Shown: piece by piece, positions 1-8,734 of the stretch
Position numbering within the stretch: position 1 is the stretch's first letter
Layout of the letters: each line of letters opens with the position of its first letter
Source of the DNA: Galbibacter pacificus
GTDB taxonomy: Bacteria > Bacteroidota > Bacteroidia > Flavobacteriales > Flavobacteriaceae
DNA: 64,000 nt
NCBI RefSeq assembly: GCF_029603165.1
Contig: NZ_JAQSVC010000006.1
Location: forward strand, 124,001 to 188,000
Direction of reading: 5' to 3'
The notes under the pieces: model-generated
What the model was told of the DNA's origin: nothing
The model's database searches: none
Seen by the model: the letters and a program-made list of their open reading frames with translations, nothing else
Program-made: the position numbers and the translations under genes

Positions 1-566
1 CTATCTTGTGAAGTGTTCATTAAATCTTCAACTATTTTCTTTTCGTGCTCAATGATTGCCATAATTGGGTGCACACCATCGGCCTTACCACTTACACATG
101 CAAATGAATTAATTTTATCTTGATGCTTTATTAAATATAGTAATCCTAGCGTCCCTCCCCAAGAAGAGCCTAAAAGGTTAACTTTTTTATTCATAAATTT
201 ACTTTTCAAAGTATCCACAACCACATCGACATCCTTTACAAATTGATCCATGATAAACATTGTGGAGTCAGGTTCTTTATCAGATTTACCACCACCCCGC
301 TGGTCTAAATATGCCATTAAATATTTATGCTCCAGATATTCTTTATTATGTTCATGGTCAAAACCCGAAAAAGCCCCGGGGCCTCCATGTAAATTGAGTA
401 TTATAGGGCCGTCTACATTACCCACAAGCCGCACATAAAGTCGCGAACCCTCTACGGGAATATAAAATTCTTCATCTATATTACTTTTTTTATTACATGA
501 AAAACATAAAAACAGCAATATCACGAAAAGCCCCTGTCTTATAAAAAAATAAACTTTATTATCCAT
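1..566 (-). CDS. alpha/beta hydrolase lipoprotein, proline iminopeptidase-like (partial)
   Basis: The reading frame starts at an ATG at 566 and is still open at the left edge, so about 188 N-terminal residues are visible and the C-terminus is missing. The N-terminus is a short hydrophobic stretch ending in LFLCFSC, which looks like a lipoprotein signal with Cys24 as the lipidated residue. LNLHGGPGAF (about residues 53-62) is the HGGPG oxyanion motif of the S33 family. LLGSSWGGTLG holds the nucleophile elbow with the catalytic Ser. DQRGGGKSD is also typical of proline iminopeptidases. The Asp and His of the triad lie outside the window. Known for the family: removal of N-terminal proline from peptides. 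The substrate here is not shown. Confidence 0.85.
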   Translation of the reverse strand, partial: MDNKVYFFIRQGLFVILLFLCFSCNKKSNIDEEFYIPVEGSRLYVRLVGNVDGPIILNLHGGPGAFSGFDHEHNKEYLEHKYLMAYLDQRGGGKSDKEPDSTMFIMDQFVKDVDVVVDTLKSKFMNKKVNLLGSSWGGTLGLLYLIKHQDKINSFACVSGKADGVHPIMAIIEHEKKIVEDLMNTSQD

Positions 567-761
567 AGTATCAACAAATTAACAATAACTTCAAAAGTAA
601 CAAACCAAACATAAAAACAAGGGTGGTAAAAATACAGTATACAAGAGGGGAATAGGCCATTTCTTTAAAATAGTAAACAGTTATTATACTAAAATCGATT
701 TCCGAACCCTATTTCGGCAATCTTAATTTGTACCATGTACAACTATAAAATATATTTCCAG

Positions 762-769
762 TATTTTTG
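762..769 (+). promoter_or_regulatory. -7 element of the rpe promoter
   Basis: TATTTTTG matches the Bacteroidota -7 consensus TAnnTTTG, 32 bp before the rpe start. No TTG is seen at the usual 18-20 bp upstream, so the call rests on the -7 box and its position. Confidence 0.5.
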
Positions 770-801
770 TATGGAACCAAAACTGGTAAATTATACAATT
801 C

Positions 802-1467
802 ATGAAAATGAACAAGAAACTAATTGCTCCTTCCTTATTGGCAGCCGATTTTGCCAATTTACAACGTGATATTGAAATGGTTAACAACAGCGAGGCCGAC
901 TGGTTTCATCTTGATGTAATGGACGGTTTGTTTGTTCCTAATATTTCTTTTGGAATGCCTGTTATAAAAGCTATTGCAAAACATACAAAAAAACCGCTAG
1001 ACACACATTTAATGATTGTCGACCCGGATAGGTATATTAAGGATTTTGCCAATTTGGGAGTAAACAGTCTCACGGTCCACTATGAAGCCTGTACGCATTT
1101 ACACAGAACCTTGCAAGCCATAAAAATTGAGGGCATGAAAGCGGGCGTGGCACTAAATCCACACACCAGTGTATATGTTTTGGAAGAGGTAATAAACGAT
1201 ATCGACCTAGTGCTTATTATGAGCGTGAACCCCGGATTTGGCGGGCAATCATTTATAGAAAACACCTATAAAAAAATAAAACAGCTTAAAGAGCTTATCA
1301 TTACGCATAATGCAACTACTGTTATTGAAGTAGATGGTGGCGTGAACAACGATAATGCAAAAAAACTAATTGAAGCCGGAGCCGATGTCCTGGTAGCTGG
1401 TAGTTTTATTTTTGGAAGTAAAGAACCTACAAAAACAATTGCCGACCTAAAAAACAGCATAGCTTAA
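802..1467 (+). CDS. rpe: ribulose-phosphate 3-epimerase
   Basis: This cytosolic enzyme interconverts ribulose-5-phosphate and xylulose-5-phosphate in the pentose phosphate pathway. The 221 residues are the normal family length and form a TIM barrel. The hallmarks are present in order: IAPSLLAADFANL near the N-terminus, FHLDVMDGLFVPN with metal ligands His36 and Asp38, DTHLMI with the third ligand, the flexible loop MSVNPGFGGQSF, and VDGGV with the catalytic Asp, followed by LVAGSFIFG for phosphate binding. The first ATG is used; a second in-frame ATG lies two codons later. The stop overlaps the start of the next gene by one base (TAATG), so the pair is probably translationally coupled. Confidence 0.97.
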   Translation: MKMNKKLIAPSLLAADFANLQRDIEMVNNSEADWFHLDVMDGLFVPNISFGMPVIKAIAKHTKKPLDTHLMIVDPDRYIKDFANLGVNSLTVHYEACTHLHRTLQAIKIEGMKAGVALNPHTSVYVLEEVINDIDLVLIMSVNPGFGGQSFIENTYKKIKQLKELIITHNATTVIEVDGGVNNDNAKKLIEAGADVLVAGSFIFGSKEPTKTIADLKNSIA

Positions 1468-2444
1468 TGATTTACAAGGAGTTGATTATAATTGGCGGAG
1501 GCCCTATTGGAATTGCATGCGGATTAGAAGCCAAAAAAAAAGATATCGATTATTTAATAATAGAAAAAGGAACCATAGTAAACTCGCTGTTTAACTACCC
1601 CATGAACATGCAGTTTTTTTCTTCTTCAGAAAAATTAGAAATAGACAATATTCCCTTTATTAGCAAGGAGGCCAAACCAAAACGAAACGAGGCTCTTGAA
1701 TATTACCGAAGAATTGTAACCTCAAACGACCTTTGTATCAATCTTTTTGAAAAAGTTGTTTCAACAGAAAAAAAAGAAAACGGTTCTTTTGTGGTAACAA
1801 CCGAAAAAGAGATATATTCCTGCAAATATGTAATTGTTTCCACGGGCTTTTACGATATGCCGAATACAATGGGCATTAAGGGAGAAAACCTGCCAAAAGT
1901 GGCCCATTATTACAAAGACCCGCATTTTTATTCCATGCAGAAATTGGCCGTTATAGGTGCCAGTAATTCTGCTGTTGATGCTGCTTTGGAATGTTACCGA
2001 AAAGGTGCCGATGTTACCATGATTGTTCGCGGTCCGGAAATTGGAAGACGGGTAAAATATTGGGTAAAACCAGATATTGAAAACCGCATAGCCGAAGGAA
2101 GCATACGGGCATTTTTTAACACCACTTTAAAAGAAGTGAAAGAAGATAGCCTGGTCCTTGATACGCCTGAAGGGGAAAAAACAATTAAAAACGACTTTGT
2201 CCTTGCGCTTACCGGCTATAAACCAAATTTCGGCTTTCTTGAAAAAATAGGCGTAAAACTCTCGGACGATGGGAAGTTTTATCCGCAGTACAACGAAGAT
2301 ACCATGGAAACAAATCAATCAAACCTTTATCTGGCCGGTGTTATTTGCGGTGGCATGGACACACATTTGTGGTTTATAGAAAACTCAAGGGTTCATGCTA
2401 AAATAATCCTTGAAAGTATTGCCAAAAAAGAGAAAAACAAGTAG
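1467..2444 (+). CDS. ypdA: YpdA-family bacillithiol disulfide reductase
   Basis: A 325-residue FAD/NADPH flavoprotein of the YpdA family, which in Firmicutes reduces oxidised bacillithiol (BSSB). The N-terminal FAD Rossmann motif is IIIGGGPIGIACGLEAKKK, and a second dinucleotide motif, LAVIGASNSAVDAALECYR, sits near the middle for NADPH. The family lacks the thioredoxin-reductase CxxC pair and none is seen here. ATG overlaps the rpe stop by one base. It fits with the bacillithiol-transferase-like gene at 37073. Co-transcription with rpe is likely from the overlap; a functional link to pentose phosphate NADPH supply is only inference. Confidence 0.85.
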   Translation: MIYKELIIIGGGPIGIACGLEAKKKDIDYLIIEKGTIVNSLFNYPMNMQFFSSSEKLEIDNIPFISKEAKPKRNEALEYYRRIVTSNDLCINLFEKVVSTEKKENGSFVVTTEKEIYSCKYVIVSTGFYDMPNTMGIKGENLPKVAHYYKDPHFYSMQKLAVIGASNSAVDAALECYRKGADVTMIVRGPEIGRRVKYWVKPDIENRIAEGSIRAFFNTTLKEVKEDSLVLDTPEGEKTIKNDFVLALTGYKPNFGFLEKIGVKLSDDGKFYPQYNEDTMETNQSNLYLAGVICGGMDTHLWFIENSRVHAKIILESIAKKEKNK

Positions 2445-2456
2445 CTATATAATATG

Positions 2457-3275
2457 TCAAGCAACATTGCTGACATCCACGACCTCGAAATTCATCATTT
2501 GTTTTATAATGCCGAATAGTTCGGGCGCTTGTTCTTGAAATTGTAAAGGAGATTCTATAAAATGCTCAAGACATACCGCAAAAAATTCAAATTTATTAGT
2601 ATATGCATACTTCCGCAAGTAATTTGTTTCGGAAAGTTTATCTATATATGTTTCTGTATGAAGTAAAGCATCTATTTTTTTAATACCGTTGAAAAACAAT
2701 ACCGAACTGGAATCGCTATAGTGCAAAGAACCAAAATATATGGCATGGGCAAATTCATGGACCCCTAAGTTAATATTGGACTTGTTATGCTGAAAGCCCG
2801 CCAAAAAATCGCTCCAGGAAAAAACTATTGTTTTTAACAGCGGATTGAATTCTCCCAAATGATATTTCCGGTTGATTGATGAAAAATAAGGACTCGGATA
2901 AATAATAATTTTGTTAACCGATTCAATAAGGTAGTTGCGCATACCAAAAGACAGCATTACCGCAACAGAAGCAATCAATACTTTGGCATCTCGGGTAACT
3001 TCAAAACCATCGAGCCCTATAAACTGCTTATCGTTAATAAACATCAGGACACGGTGTTTAAAAATACGTTTTTTGTATGCCCCAAGCTTATTGTAAAAAG
3101 AAGAATACCTGGCTATTATCCTAATATCGTCGGTATTTAAATTCTTTAAATACAAATGATCGTGCACAATCATTGGCTTGCCATAAATTTTAGAATACGC
3201 AATGTCTGTAAGGTTAAACCCCCAGTACGTAAAAAGTAGTACAACCGGCAATCCTAAAAGTAGTGGCACAATCAT
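2457..3275 (-). CDS. MtfA-like zinc metallopeptidase (M90 family)
   Basis: A 272-residue protein with an N-terminal membrane segment (about residues 3-22) followed by a soluble zincin domain. The HExxH motif is in VHEFAHAI, and downstream KFEFFAVCLEHFIESP carries the Glu and surrounding residues conserved in MtfA, with PELFGIIKQM at the C-terminus. In E. coli, MtfA is a cytosolic aminopeptidase tied to glucose uptake control through Mlc. Flavobacterial versions are commonly membrane-tethered like this one, and their role is unknown to me. It is divergent from another HExxH protein at 3430. Assignment to M90 is firm; physiological role is not. Confidence 0.8.
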   Translation of the reverse strand: MIVPLLLGLPVVLLFTYWGFNLTDIAYSKIYGKPMIVHDHLYLKNLNTDDIRIIARYSSFYNKLGAYKKRIFKHRVLMFINDKQFIGLDGFEVTRDAKVLIASVAVMLSFGMRNYLIESVNKIIIYPSPYFSSINRKYHLGEFNPLLKTIVFSWSDFLAGFQHNKSNINLGVHEFAHAIYFGSLHYSDSSSVLFFNGIKKIDALLHTETYIDKLSETNYLRKYAYTNKFEFFAVCLEHFIESPLQFQEQAPELFGIIKQMMNFEVVDVSNVA

Positions 3276-3429
3276 ATCTTGAAAATACTACTTTTTTTAA
3301 ACAAAAGAAAAAATACTTGCCCAACTTATTTATTATCAACACCATATATCAAGAAATCTTCTTAAAGCATTTTTAATAATTCTTCTTGTAAGGTTGCTTT
3401 ATTAGTGGCTTTTCCTTATATTATAATAA

Positions 3430-3993
3430 ATGGAAAAGATAACAAAATACCCAAAAAAGGAAATACCGTTGGCCATAAGGAAAGAGGTTCTAAAAGCGTT
3501 GGAATATTTTCCGGAATTAAACGGGGTTTCTATTAAATATAGGTTTAAAGATAAGCTACAACGTTCTTTTATGCAGGCACAGCCAGATTTTAAATCATTG
3601 TGGAAACCTAAGGGGAAGAGGTCTTATTATATTTTTATAAGCAATCATTTTAATATTGAAGGAGAAAAATTTAGTATTAATAATGTTCCCGAAGATGTTG
3701 TTATAGGTTGGATAGGCCATGAGCTCGGGCATATTGTAGATTACCTTCATAGGAGTAGCTTGAATTTGTTTTTCTTCGGAATGAAGTATGTTTTCATAGG
3801 AAAACATATCCGCACTGCCGAAAAAACTGCCGACATGTATGCAGTAAGTCACGGCATGGGAAATTATATCATGAAGACCAAGAATTTTATACTCAACCAT
3901 ACTAGCTTGTCCGAAAAGTATAAGGCCCGCATTAAAAGGTTGTACCTTTCTCCAGAAGATATTATGGAGTTAACCAAGGACATTAAAACCTGA
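3430..3993 (+). CDS. small HExxH metallopeptidase-like protein
   Basis: 187 residues with no signal peptide or membrane helix. WIGHELGHIVDYLHR (around residue 100) holds HExxH, and TAEKTADMYAVSHG about 35 residues later resembles the E-x-x-A-D segment that supplies the third zinc ligand in M48 peptidases. The protein is much shorter than M48 enzymes and lacks their membrane segments, so it is either a minimal soluble zincin or a distant relative. It is divergent from the MtfA-like gene with 154 bp between them, and converges on the GH3-family gene with only 13 bp between stops. Confidence 0.7.
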   Translation: MEKITKYPKKEIPLAIRKEVLKALEYFPELNGVSIKYRFKDKLQRSFMQAQPDFKSLWKPKGKRSYYIFISNHFNIEGEKFSINNVPEDVVIGWIGHELGHIVDYLHRSSLNLFFFGMKYVFIGKHIRTAEKTADMYAVSHGMGNYIMKTKNFILNHTSLSEKYKARIKRLYLSPEDIMELTKDIKT

Positions 3994-4006
3994 TTTCTAC
4001 AATAGG

Positions 4007-5533
4007 TTAGCCTTTTTTACCTACAAATTCTTCCCACTCCTTAAATTTATCCTTGTCCATAACGCGTTCCATTTTTACTTGACCGCCCTTCTTTTTATTG
4101 TGTTCGTTCCAGTCATGGAAGACCGCTGGTGGCACAGCTACCAATTTTACACCCTTTAAAGCTTTAGACCTGGCAACTTTGTAATTTTTATTGGCTTTTT
4201 TCAATGCTTCGTCAAGGGCCTTGGCTATTTTTTCTTCATCTATATTGGGAGTTGGGGTGCCAATGTACCATTTGTGGTAAAACTCCCCGTTGAACTTAAT
4301 GGCAGCAATGGTAAATTCTGGGATTTCGGTATTAAATTCTTTTTCTATTTTTTGAATGGCATCATTCATTTTATTAACCGAAAGCTGCGACCCCACGACA
4401 TTTAAAAAAAACTTGGTACGCCCGGTAATACTAATTTCCGCCCGGGAAACATTGGTAAACTTTATAGTGTCGCCTATTAAATAGCGCCATGCCCCGGAAA
4501 CGCTGGAAAGAATCAAAATGTATTCTACGCCTTCCTTTACATCACTTATAGTAAGGGACGGAGCATTTGCAACTATCGAGCCATCTGGATGTATATATTC
4601 GGGCTTAAAGGGCACAAACTCAAAGTAAATACCGTTATCCAGCACCAGTTTCATTGCATTGGTATTGGGCCGGTCTTGATAGGCCAAAAAGCCTTCGGAA
4701 GCCAAATACGTATCTATTATGGTAATAGGATGCTTCAATAAGGCATTAAAACTCTTTTTGTATGGCCCAAAAGCGACCCCTCCAGAGGCATAAACCTGTA
4801 AATTTGGCCAAATGTCATGAATATCCTCCACTTTATTATGGGCTATAACTTTTTTAAGCATTAATTCCATCCAGGAAGGAATTCCGCTTAAAGCCCCAAT
4901 ATCCCAATTGGGAGCTTCTTCAGCAATTTTTTGCACGCGCTCGTCCCAATTGTCTATTTTAGAGATTTCTTCGCCGGGCTTGTAATATCCACGAAACCAA
5001 AATGGGATATTGCTTGCACTTATACCGCTTATCTCTCCTTCTAAATGCCCATTTTTATGGACCAGATTTGTAGAACTGCCCAACATCATTATGGTTTTCT
5101 CAAAAAATTCGGCAGGAAGGTCAAAATTAGCTAATGAAGCCACTTGTTTGATTCCCGTTTTTTTTATGGCTTCCAGCATTTCATTGGTTATTGGGATTCG
5201 TTTGCTTGTTTTTCCGGTCGTACCGGAACTCAAAGCATAATATTCCGGGTTTCCGGGCCAACTAATATCCATTTTGCCTTCGTGCAAATGTTTCCAGTAT
5301 TGTTCTTGCATTTGGTTATAATCAAAAAAAGGTATGTTTCTGGCAAAGACCTGCTCGGGATTTTCATGTTTTAAAATTTCAGCAAATCCATAATCCATTC
5401 CAAAGCGGGTATTTTTGGCAGTATCGAGCAGTTTCATTAAAACGTTGTGTTGTGCATCAACTGGGTTTTCTTCGGTTGTTACCGTATCGGCTAACTCAAT
5501 GATTCCTTTTATAATCGATCCAATTATGGCCAT
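4007..5533 (-). CDS. GH3 auxin-responsive promoter family protein (acyl-adenylating enzyme)
   Basis: A 508-residue member of the GH3 branch of the ANL adenylate-forming superfamily. The nucleotide loop SSGTTGKTSKRIPIT lies near residue 105, YASGGVAFGPYK near 250, DTYLASEGF (adenine/ribose region) near 270, and WRYLIGDTIKFTNV (hinge region with conserved Asp) near 350. Plant relatives conjugate amino acids to jasmonate or auxin. Bacteroidota homologues are common, but their substrates are not settled, so only acyl/carboxylate activation is claimed. The first residues are MAIIGSIIKG and the start is an ATG. No operon partner: htpG lies 402 bp downstream on the same strand. Confidence 0.85.
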   Translation of the reverse strand: MAIIGSIIKGIIELADTVTTEENPVDAQHNVLMKLLDTAKNTRFGMDYGFAEILKHENPEQVFARNIPFFDYNQMQEQYWKHLHEGKMDISWPGNPEYYALSSGTTGKTSKRIPITNEMLEAIKKTGIKQVASLANFDLPAEFFEKTIMMLGSSTNLVHKNGHLEGEISGISASNIPFWFRGYYKPGEEISKIDNWDERVQKIAEEAPNWDIGALSGIPSWMELMLKKVIAHNKVEDIHDIWPNLQVYASGGVAFGPYKKSFNALLKHPITIIDTYLASEGFLAYQDRPNTNAMKLVLDNGIYFEFVPFKPEYIHPDGSIVANAPSLTISDVKEGVEYILILSSVSGAWRYLIGDTIKFTNVSRAEISITGRTKFFLNVVGSQLSVNKMNDAIQKIEKEFNTEIPEFTIAAIKFNGEFYHKWYIGTPTPNIDEEKIAKALDEALKKANKNYKVARSKALKGVKLVAVPPAVFHDWNEHNKKKGGQVKMERVMDKDKFKEWEEFVGKKG

Positions 5534-5871
5534 TCTTTTTCTTTCAAATTAATTCTTTCATCATAAAAAACTATTAATAAAAAGATAAAATATAATATTA
5601 TATAACTGTTGACCTTTAATAGTGATAAGGGAAAAGTGGTTAGTGAGATAGTTGATTATTAATTGATAAATGATAACATTGCTGCTAAAACAGCTATTTA
5701 TTGTGCTTCAATACTAATTGAACTTGCTCCAACGCTTTTTGAATGTATTCCAATGCTAATTGAACATGCTCCAATGCTTTTTGTGGGTACCTTTATTATT
5801 TTTATGTACGTGTATGGCATTTTTTTAATGCATGCCCTATATCTGTGTTTGGGCATGGGTGATAATAAACG
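5534..5871. other. intergenic stretch between GH3-family gene and htpG
   Basis: About 340 bp without a supported gene. It holds AT-rich upstream DNA of the GH3-family gene (5534-5610), a G/T/A-rich low-complexity tract at about 5615-5690 with words such as GTGATAAGGGAAAAGTGG, the four-copy 21-bp repeat at 5706-5789, and unremarkable sequence up to the htpG terminator. Small open frames on both strands across the repeat have no recognisable content. Confidence 0.6.
5706..5789. repeat. four tandem 21-bp imperfect repeats
   Basis: Units start at 5706, 5727, 5748 and 5769. Units 1 and 3 share CTAATTGAAC and units 2 and 4 share CTCCAA.GCTTTTTG, so the structure can also be read as two 42-bp units. 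The length is a multiple of three in every frame, giving heptad-like peptides on both strands, but no convincing gene contains it. Confidence 0.8.
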
Positions 5872-5909
5872 AAAAAAAAGCTGCTTGAAATGTTTCAAAC
5901 AGCTTTTTT
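5872..5909 (-). terminator. terminator downstream of htpG
   Basis: Hairpin with arms 5879-5890 and 5893-5904 (AGCTG.TTGAAA type, one mismatch). On the minus strand it is followed by a run of eight T. The plus strand also has a T run, so it could work in both directions. Confidence 0.75.
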
Positions 5910-5935
5910 ATAATTGGGTATGTTGTTATAGATGT

Positions 5936-7816
5936 TTACTTGATCATCTCGTAACTGCGCTTTACAAAATTGGTAAGCTCCTCGCCTTTAAGCAGCCCTT
6001 GAGACAGGCGTGCCAAGTCTAGGGATTGCTTTATTAAGCGCTCTTGTTTGGCTTTTGTTTTGGTGTTTACTATCTGGTTTACCAATTCGTGGTTTGTGTT
6101 TACGACCAGGTTGTACATTTCAGGCATGTTGCCCATGCCGAACATACCGCCACCGGTTGCGCTCATCTCTTTCATGCGGCGCATAAACTCGGGCTGGGTT
6201 ATGGTAAACGGAGATGCATTGCTGTCTAGTGCCTCTAGTTGGACGGTGAACTTTTCTTTTGGGATTACCTCGTCTAAAGTGGTTTTTAATGTTTCTTTTT
6301 CTTCTTCGGAGAGTTTTGAGATTTTCTCGTCGTCTTTTTTGATGAGGTTGTCTATGGAATCGGCATCTACGCGGGCAAACGAAATGTTTTCTTTGGAGGT
6401 CTCCAACTTTTGAAGCAGGTGCGATACAATGGGGGAGTCCAGCAATAATACTTCGTAGCCGCGTTCTTTTGCTTCGTTTATATAGGTGTGCTGTGCGTCT
6501 TTGTCGCTTGCATATAGTATAACGAGCTTGTTGTCTTTGTCGGTCTGCCCGTCTTTTATTTTTTCCTGTAATTCTTCAAAAGTGTAATAAGTGCCGTCTA
6601 CGGTAGGGTAAAGGGCGAATTTGTCTGCTTTTTCAAAGAATTTATCTTCAGAAAGCATTCCGTATTCAATAACAATTTTAATGTCGTTCCACTTTTTCTC
6701 GAAGTCTTCACGGTTTTCGTTGAAGATGGATTTAAGCTTATCGGCTACTTTTCTGGTAATGTAGCTGGAGATTTTCTTTACGTTCCCGTCTGCCTGTAAA
6801 TAAGAACGCGATACGTTTAACGGGATGTCGGGGGAGTCTATAACTCCTTTTAGCATGGTGAGGAATTCGGGTACTATGCCTTCTACGTTATCGGTAACGA
6901 ATACTTGGTTTTGGTATAGTTGAATCCTGTCTTTTTGCATGCTCATATCGTTTGATAACTTGGGGAAATATAAAATTCCCGTTAAGTTAAACGGATAGTC
7001 TACATTAAGGTGGATATGGAACAGGGGCTCTTCGAACTGCATGGGGTAGAGCTCTCTGTAGAAGTTTTTGTAATCTTCTTCTTTTAAATCGGCCGGTTGT
7101 TTTGTCCATGCCGGATCTGGGTTGTTGATGATGTTGTCTACCGTGATTTTTTCTTCTTTGGCATTGTCTCCTTGACCTGTGGTTTTTGTTTCTTCTTTGG
7201 TGCCAAACTTGATGGGGATTGGCATGAACTTGTTGTACTTGGTCAAGAGCTGGGTTATTTTGGCATCATCTAAAAATTCTTCGGAATCTTTGTTGATGTG
7301 CAAGATAATCTCTGTGCCGCGCTCTTTTTTATCGGCTTGTTCTAATGAATATTTAGGCGAACCGTCGCAGGACCAATGGCTGGCGGGCTCGTCTTTGTAT
7401 GATTTTGTAATGATCTCGACGGTATTGGCCACCATAAAGGCAGAGTAGAACCCTAGCCCGAAATGGCCAATAATGCCGCTGTCTTTGGCCGAGTCTTTGT
7501 ATTTTTCCAGGAATTCTTCGGCACCCGAAAAGGCTACTTCGTTGATGTATTTTTGAACTTCATCGGCAGTCATCCCGATACCGTGGTCGATAATATGAAG
7601 TTTTTTCCCTTCTTTGTCTACTTTTACTTCTATTACGGGGTTTCCGTATTCAACGCCTGGAGCTTCACCAATATTTGTTAGGTGTTTTAATTTAAGTGTG
7701 GCGTCGGTAGCATTGGATATAAGTTCCCTTAAAAAGATTTCGTGGTCGCTGTACAAAAACTTTTTTATGAGCGGGAAAATATTTTCAACAGATACATTAA
7801 TGTTTCCGGTAGTCAT
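5936..7816 (-). CDS. htpG: chaperone HtpG (Hsp90)
   Basis: A 626-residue Hsp90 with the usual three domains: N-terminal GHKL ATPase, middle client/ATP-hydrolysis domain and C-terminal dimerisation domain. ATP-site motifs are visible: ELISNATDA (31-39) with the Mg-coordinating Asn, DHGIGMTADE around 95, and GHFGLGFYSAFMVA around 120. LNVSRSYLQAD in the middle domain carries the catalytic-loop Arg. It acts in the cytosol as an ATP-dependent folding chaperone. There is no charged linker, as is normal in bacteria. It is a single gene with its own downstream terminator. A TGACA direct repeat 69 bp upstream might be a stress-response site. Confidence 0.98.
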   Translation of the reverse strand: MTTGNINVSVENIFPLIKKFLYSDHEIFLRELISNATDATLKLKHLTNIGEAPGVEYGNPVIEVKVDKEGKKLHIIDHGIGMTADEVQKYINEVAFSGAEEFLEKYKDSAKDSGIIGHFGLGFYSAFMVANTVEIITKSYKDEPASHWSCDGSPKYSLEQADKKERGTEIILHINKDSEEFLDDAKITQLLTKYNKFMPIPIKFGTKEETKTTGQGDNAKEEKITVDNIINNPDPAWTKQPADLKEEDYKNFYRELYPMQFEEPLFHIHLNVDYPFNLTGILYFPKLSNDMSMQKDRIQLYQNQVFVTDNVEGIVPEFLTMLKGVIDSPDIPLNVSRSYLQADGNVKKISSYITRKVADKLKSIFNENREDFEKKWNDIKIVIEYGMLSEDKFFEKADKFALYPTVDGTYYTFEELQEKIKDGQTDKDNKLVILYASDKDAQHTYINEAKERGYEVLLLDSPIVSHLLQKLETSKENISFARVDADSIDNLIKKDDEKISKLSEEEKETLKTTLDEVIPKEKFTVQLEALDSNASPFTITQPEFMRRMKEMSATGGGMFGMGNMPEMYNLVVNTNHELVNQIVNTKTKAKQERLIKQSLDLARLSQGLLKGEELTNFVKRSYEMIK

Positions 7817-8080
7817 ATCTCTGGTATTTTTATTTTAAATTGTTTAAAAGGGAGGTTTCAAAAAAAATACCAATCAGGATTCTGTGACAAGATGACAGCA
7901 ATGGTTAAGGGCAGTATACTGTTTGTTTGATGTTAATTTAATATTAATTATGTTTAAGAAATTAGAATTTTATTTAAACATTTTCTATATTGTATATTAT
8001 TAGTAGGGGGAAGTGCTATGAAAAAGATATATATTATACCCTTATAGGTAATTAGTTTATTTATTGGTTAGGTTGTTTAA
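7817..8080. other. intergenic stretch upstream of htpG
   Basis: About 260 bp before the terminator of the next operon. It holds the htpG leader, a TGACA-AGA-TGACA direct repeat at 7885-7897, and AT-rich DNA with nothing gene-like on either strand. Confidence 0.5.
7885..7897 (-). promoter_or_regulatory. possible stress-control site upstream of htpG
   Basis: Two copies of TGACA spaced by three bases (read as TGTCA-TCT-TGTCA in the direction of htpG), 69 bp before the start codon. A direct pentamer repeat at a chaperone promoter suggests an activator or sigma-factor site. No consensus is claimed. Confidence 0.25.
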
Positions 8081-8116
8081 AAAAAGCGCATAATGTATAA
8101 ACACTATGCGCTTTTT
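8081..8116 (-). terminator. terminator of the envelope-protein operon
   Basis: A perfect 12-bp stem AAAAAGCGCATA (8081-8092) / TATGCGCTTTTT (8105-8116) directly after the stop of the last gene, with A/T arms giving T runs on both strands. Confidence 0.85.
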
Positions 8117-8122
8117 GATTTT

Positions 8123-8725
8123 TTAGAAGTGCATGAGCACGAAACCGACATCGATGGCAAAGTAAGAATAGGCATCTATATCTTTGGTGTTGAACGTCTG
8201 GAAATACCGTGCGCCAAGTTTAATACCCGTGAAGGAATTTAGGTTGAATATTACGCCGGCTTCTGGCTTGATGGTGAAGAACCATGTGTTTATGGTAGAA
8301 TTGAATAGGCCGAGGTCTATTTCGCGGTAATTGTACACGGTGCCCAAACCGATTCCAAAATAGGGCTTGAACTGATTGTTTGCAGTATAGATATAATCGG
8401 CGGTAATGGTTATGGGTATGCTTGTGTTGTACCGGGTCTGGATACCGCTAATGGAGGCCGTGCCCTCTGTGTATGTTTGGTAGGAGCGTTCTTCGTAAAA
8501 ATTGTTCATACCAAATTCTCCACCAACATATATATTGGGTGTAATGGCCCTTTTGTAGTCTATGGAAAACCCTAGGGGGCTTACTTTTGAGATAAAGTCG
8601 CTTAGGTTGCCCACAGGGATACCGATGCTGTAATTAAAGCTGGTAATAGATTCCATTTGGAGTTCTTGCGCTTTGGCGCTATAGGTGGCTATGCACAATG
8701 CAATTATGGCAATTAACTTTTTCAT
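8123..8725 (-). CDS. outer-membrane beta-barrel protein (porin-like), unknown function
   Basis: 200 residues with a clear signal peptide (MKKLIAIIALCIATYSAKA, cleavage before QELQ). The mature part has alternating aromatic and polar residues in short strands (INTWFFTIKPEAGVIF, FTGIKLGARYFQTF, YFAIDVGFVLMHF) and ends in Phe, as expected of a small outer-membrane barrel of about 8 strands. It most resembles generic 'outer membrane beta-barrel' families of Bacteroidota. It is the last gene of a likely operon, starting 9 bp after the DUF4136 lipoprotein gene and closed by a strong terminator. Confidence 0.75.
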   Translation of the reverse strand: MKKLIAIIALCIATYSAKAQELQMESITSFNYSIGIPVGNLSDFISKVSPLGFSIDYKRAITPNIYVGGEFGMNNFYEERSYQTYTEGTASISGIQTRYNTSIPITITADYIYTANNQFKPYFGIGLGTVYNYREIDLGLFNSTINTWFFTIKPEAGVIFNLNSFTGIKLGARYFQTFNTKDIDAYSYFAIDVGFVLMHF

Positions 8726-8734
8726 ATCGGTTTT

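Noticed and set aside
5663-6022. A 119-codon frame across the 21-bp repeat and the end of htpG
   Set aside because: It runs antisense through the htpG C-terminus and terminator, and its content is explained by the repeat.
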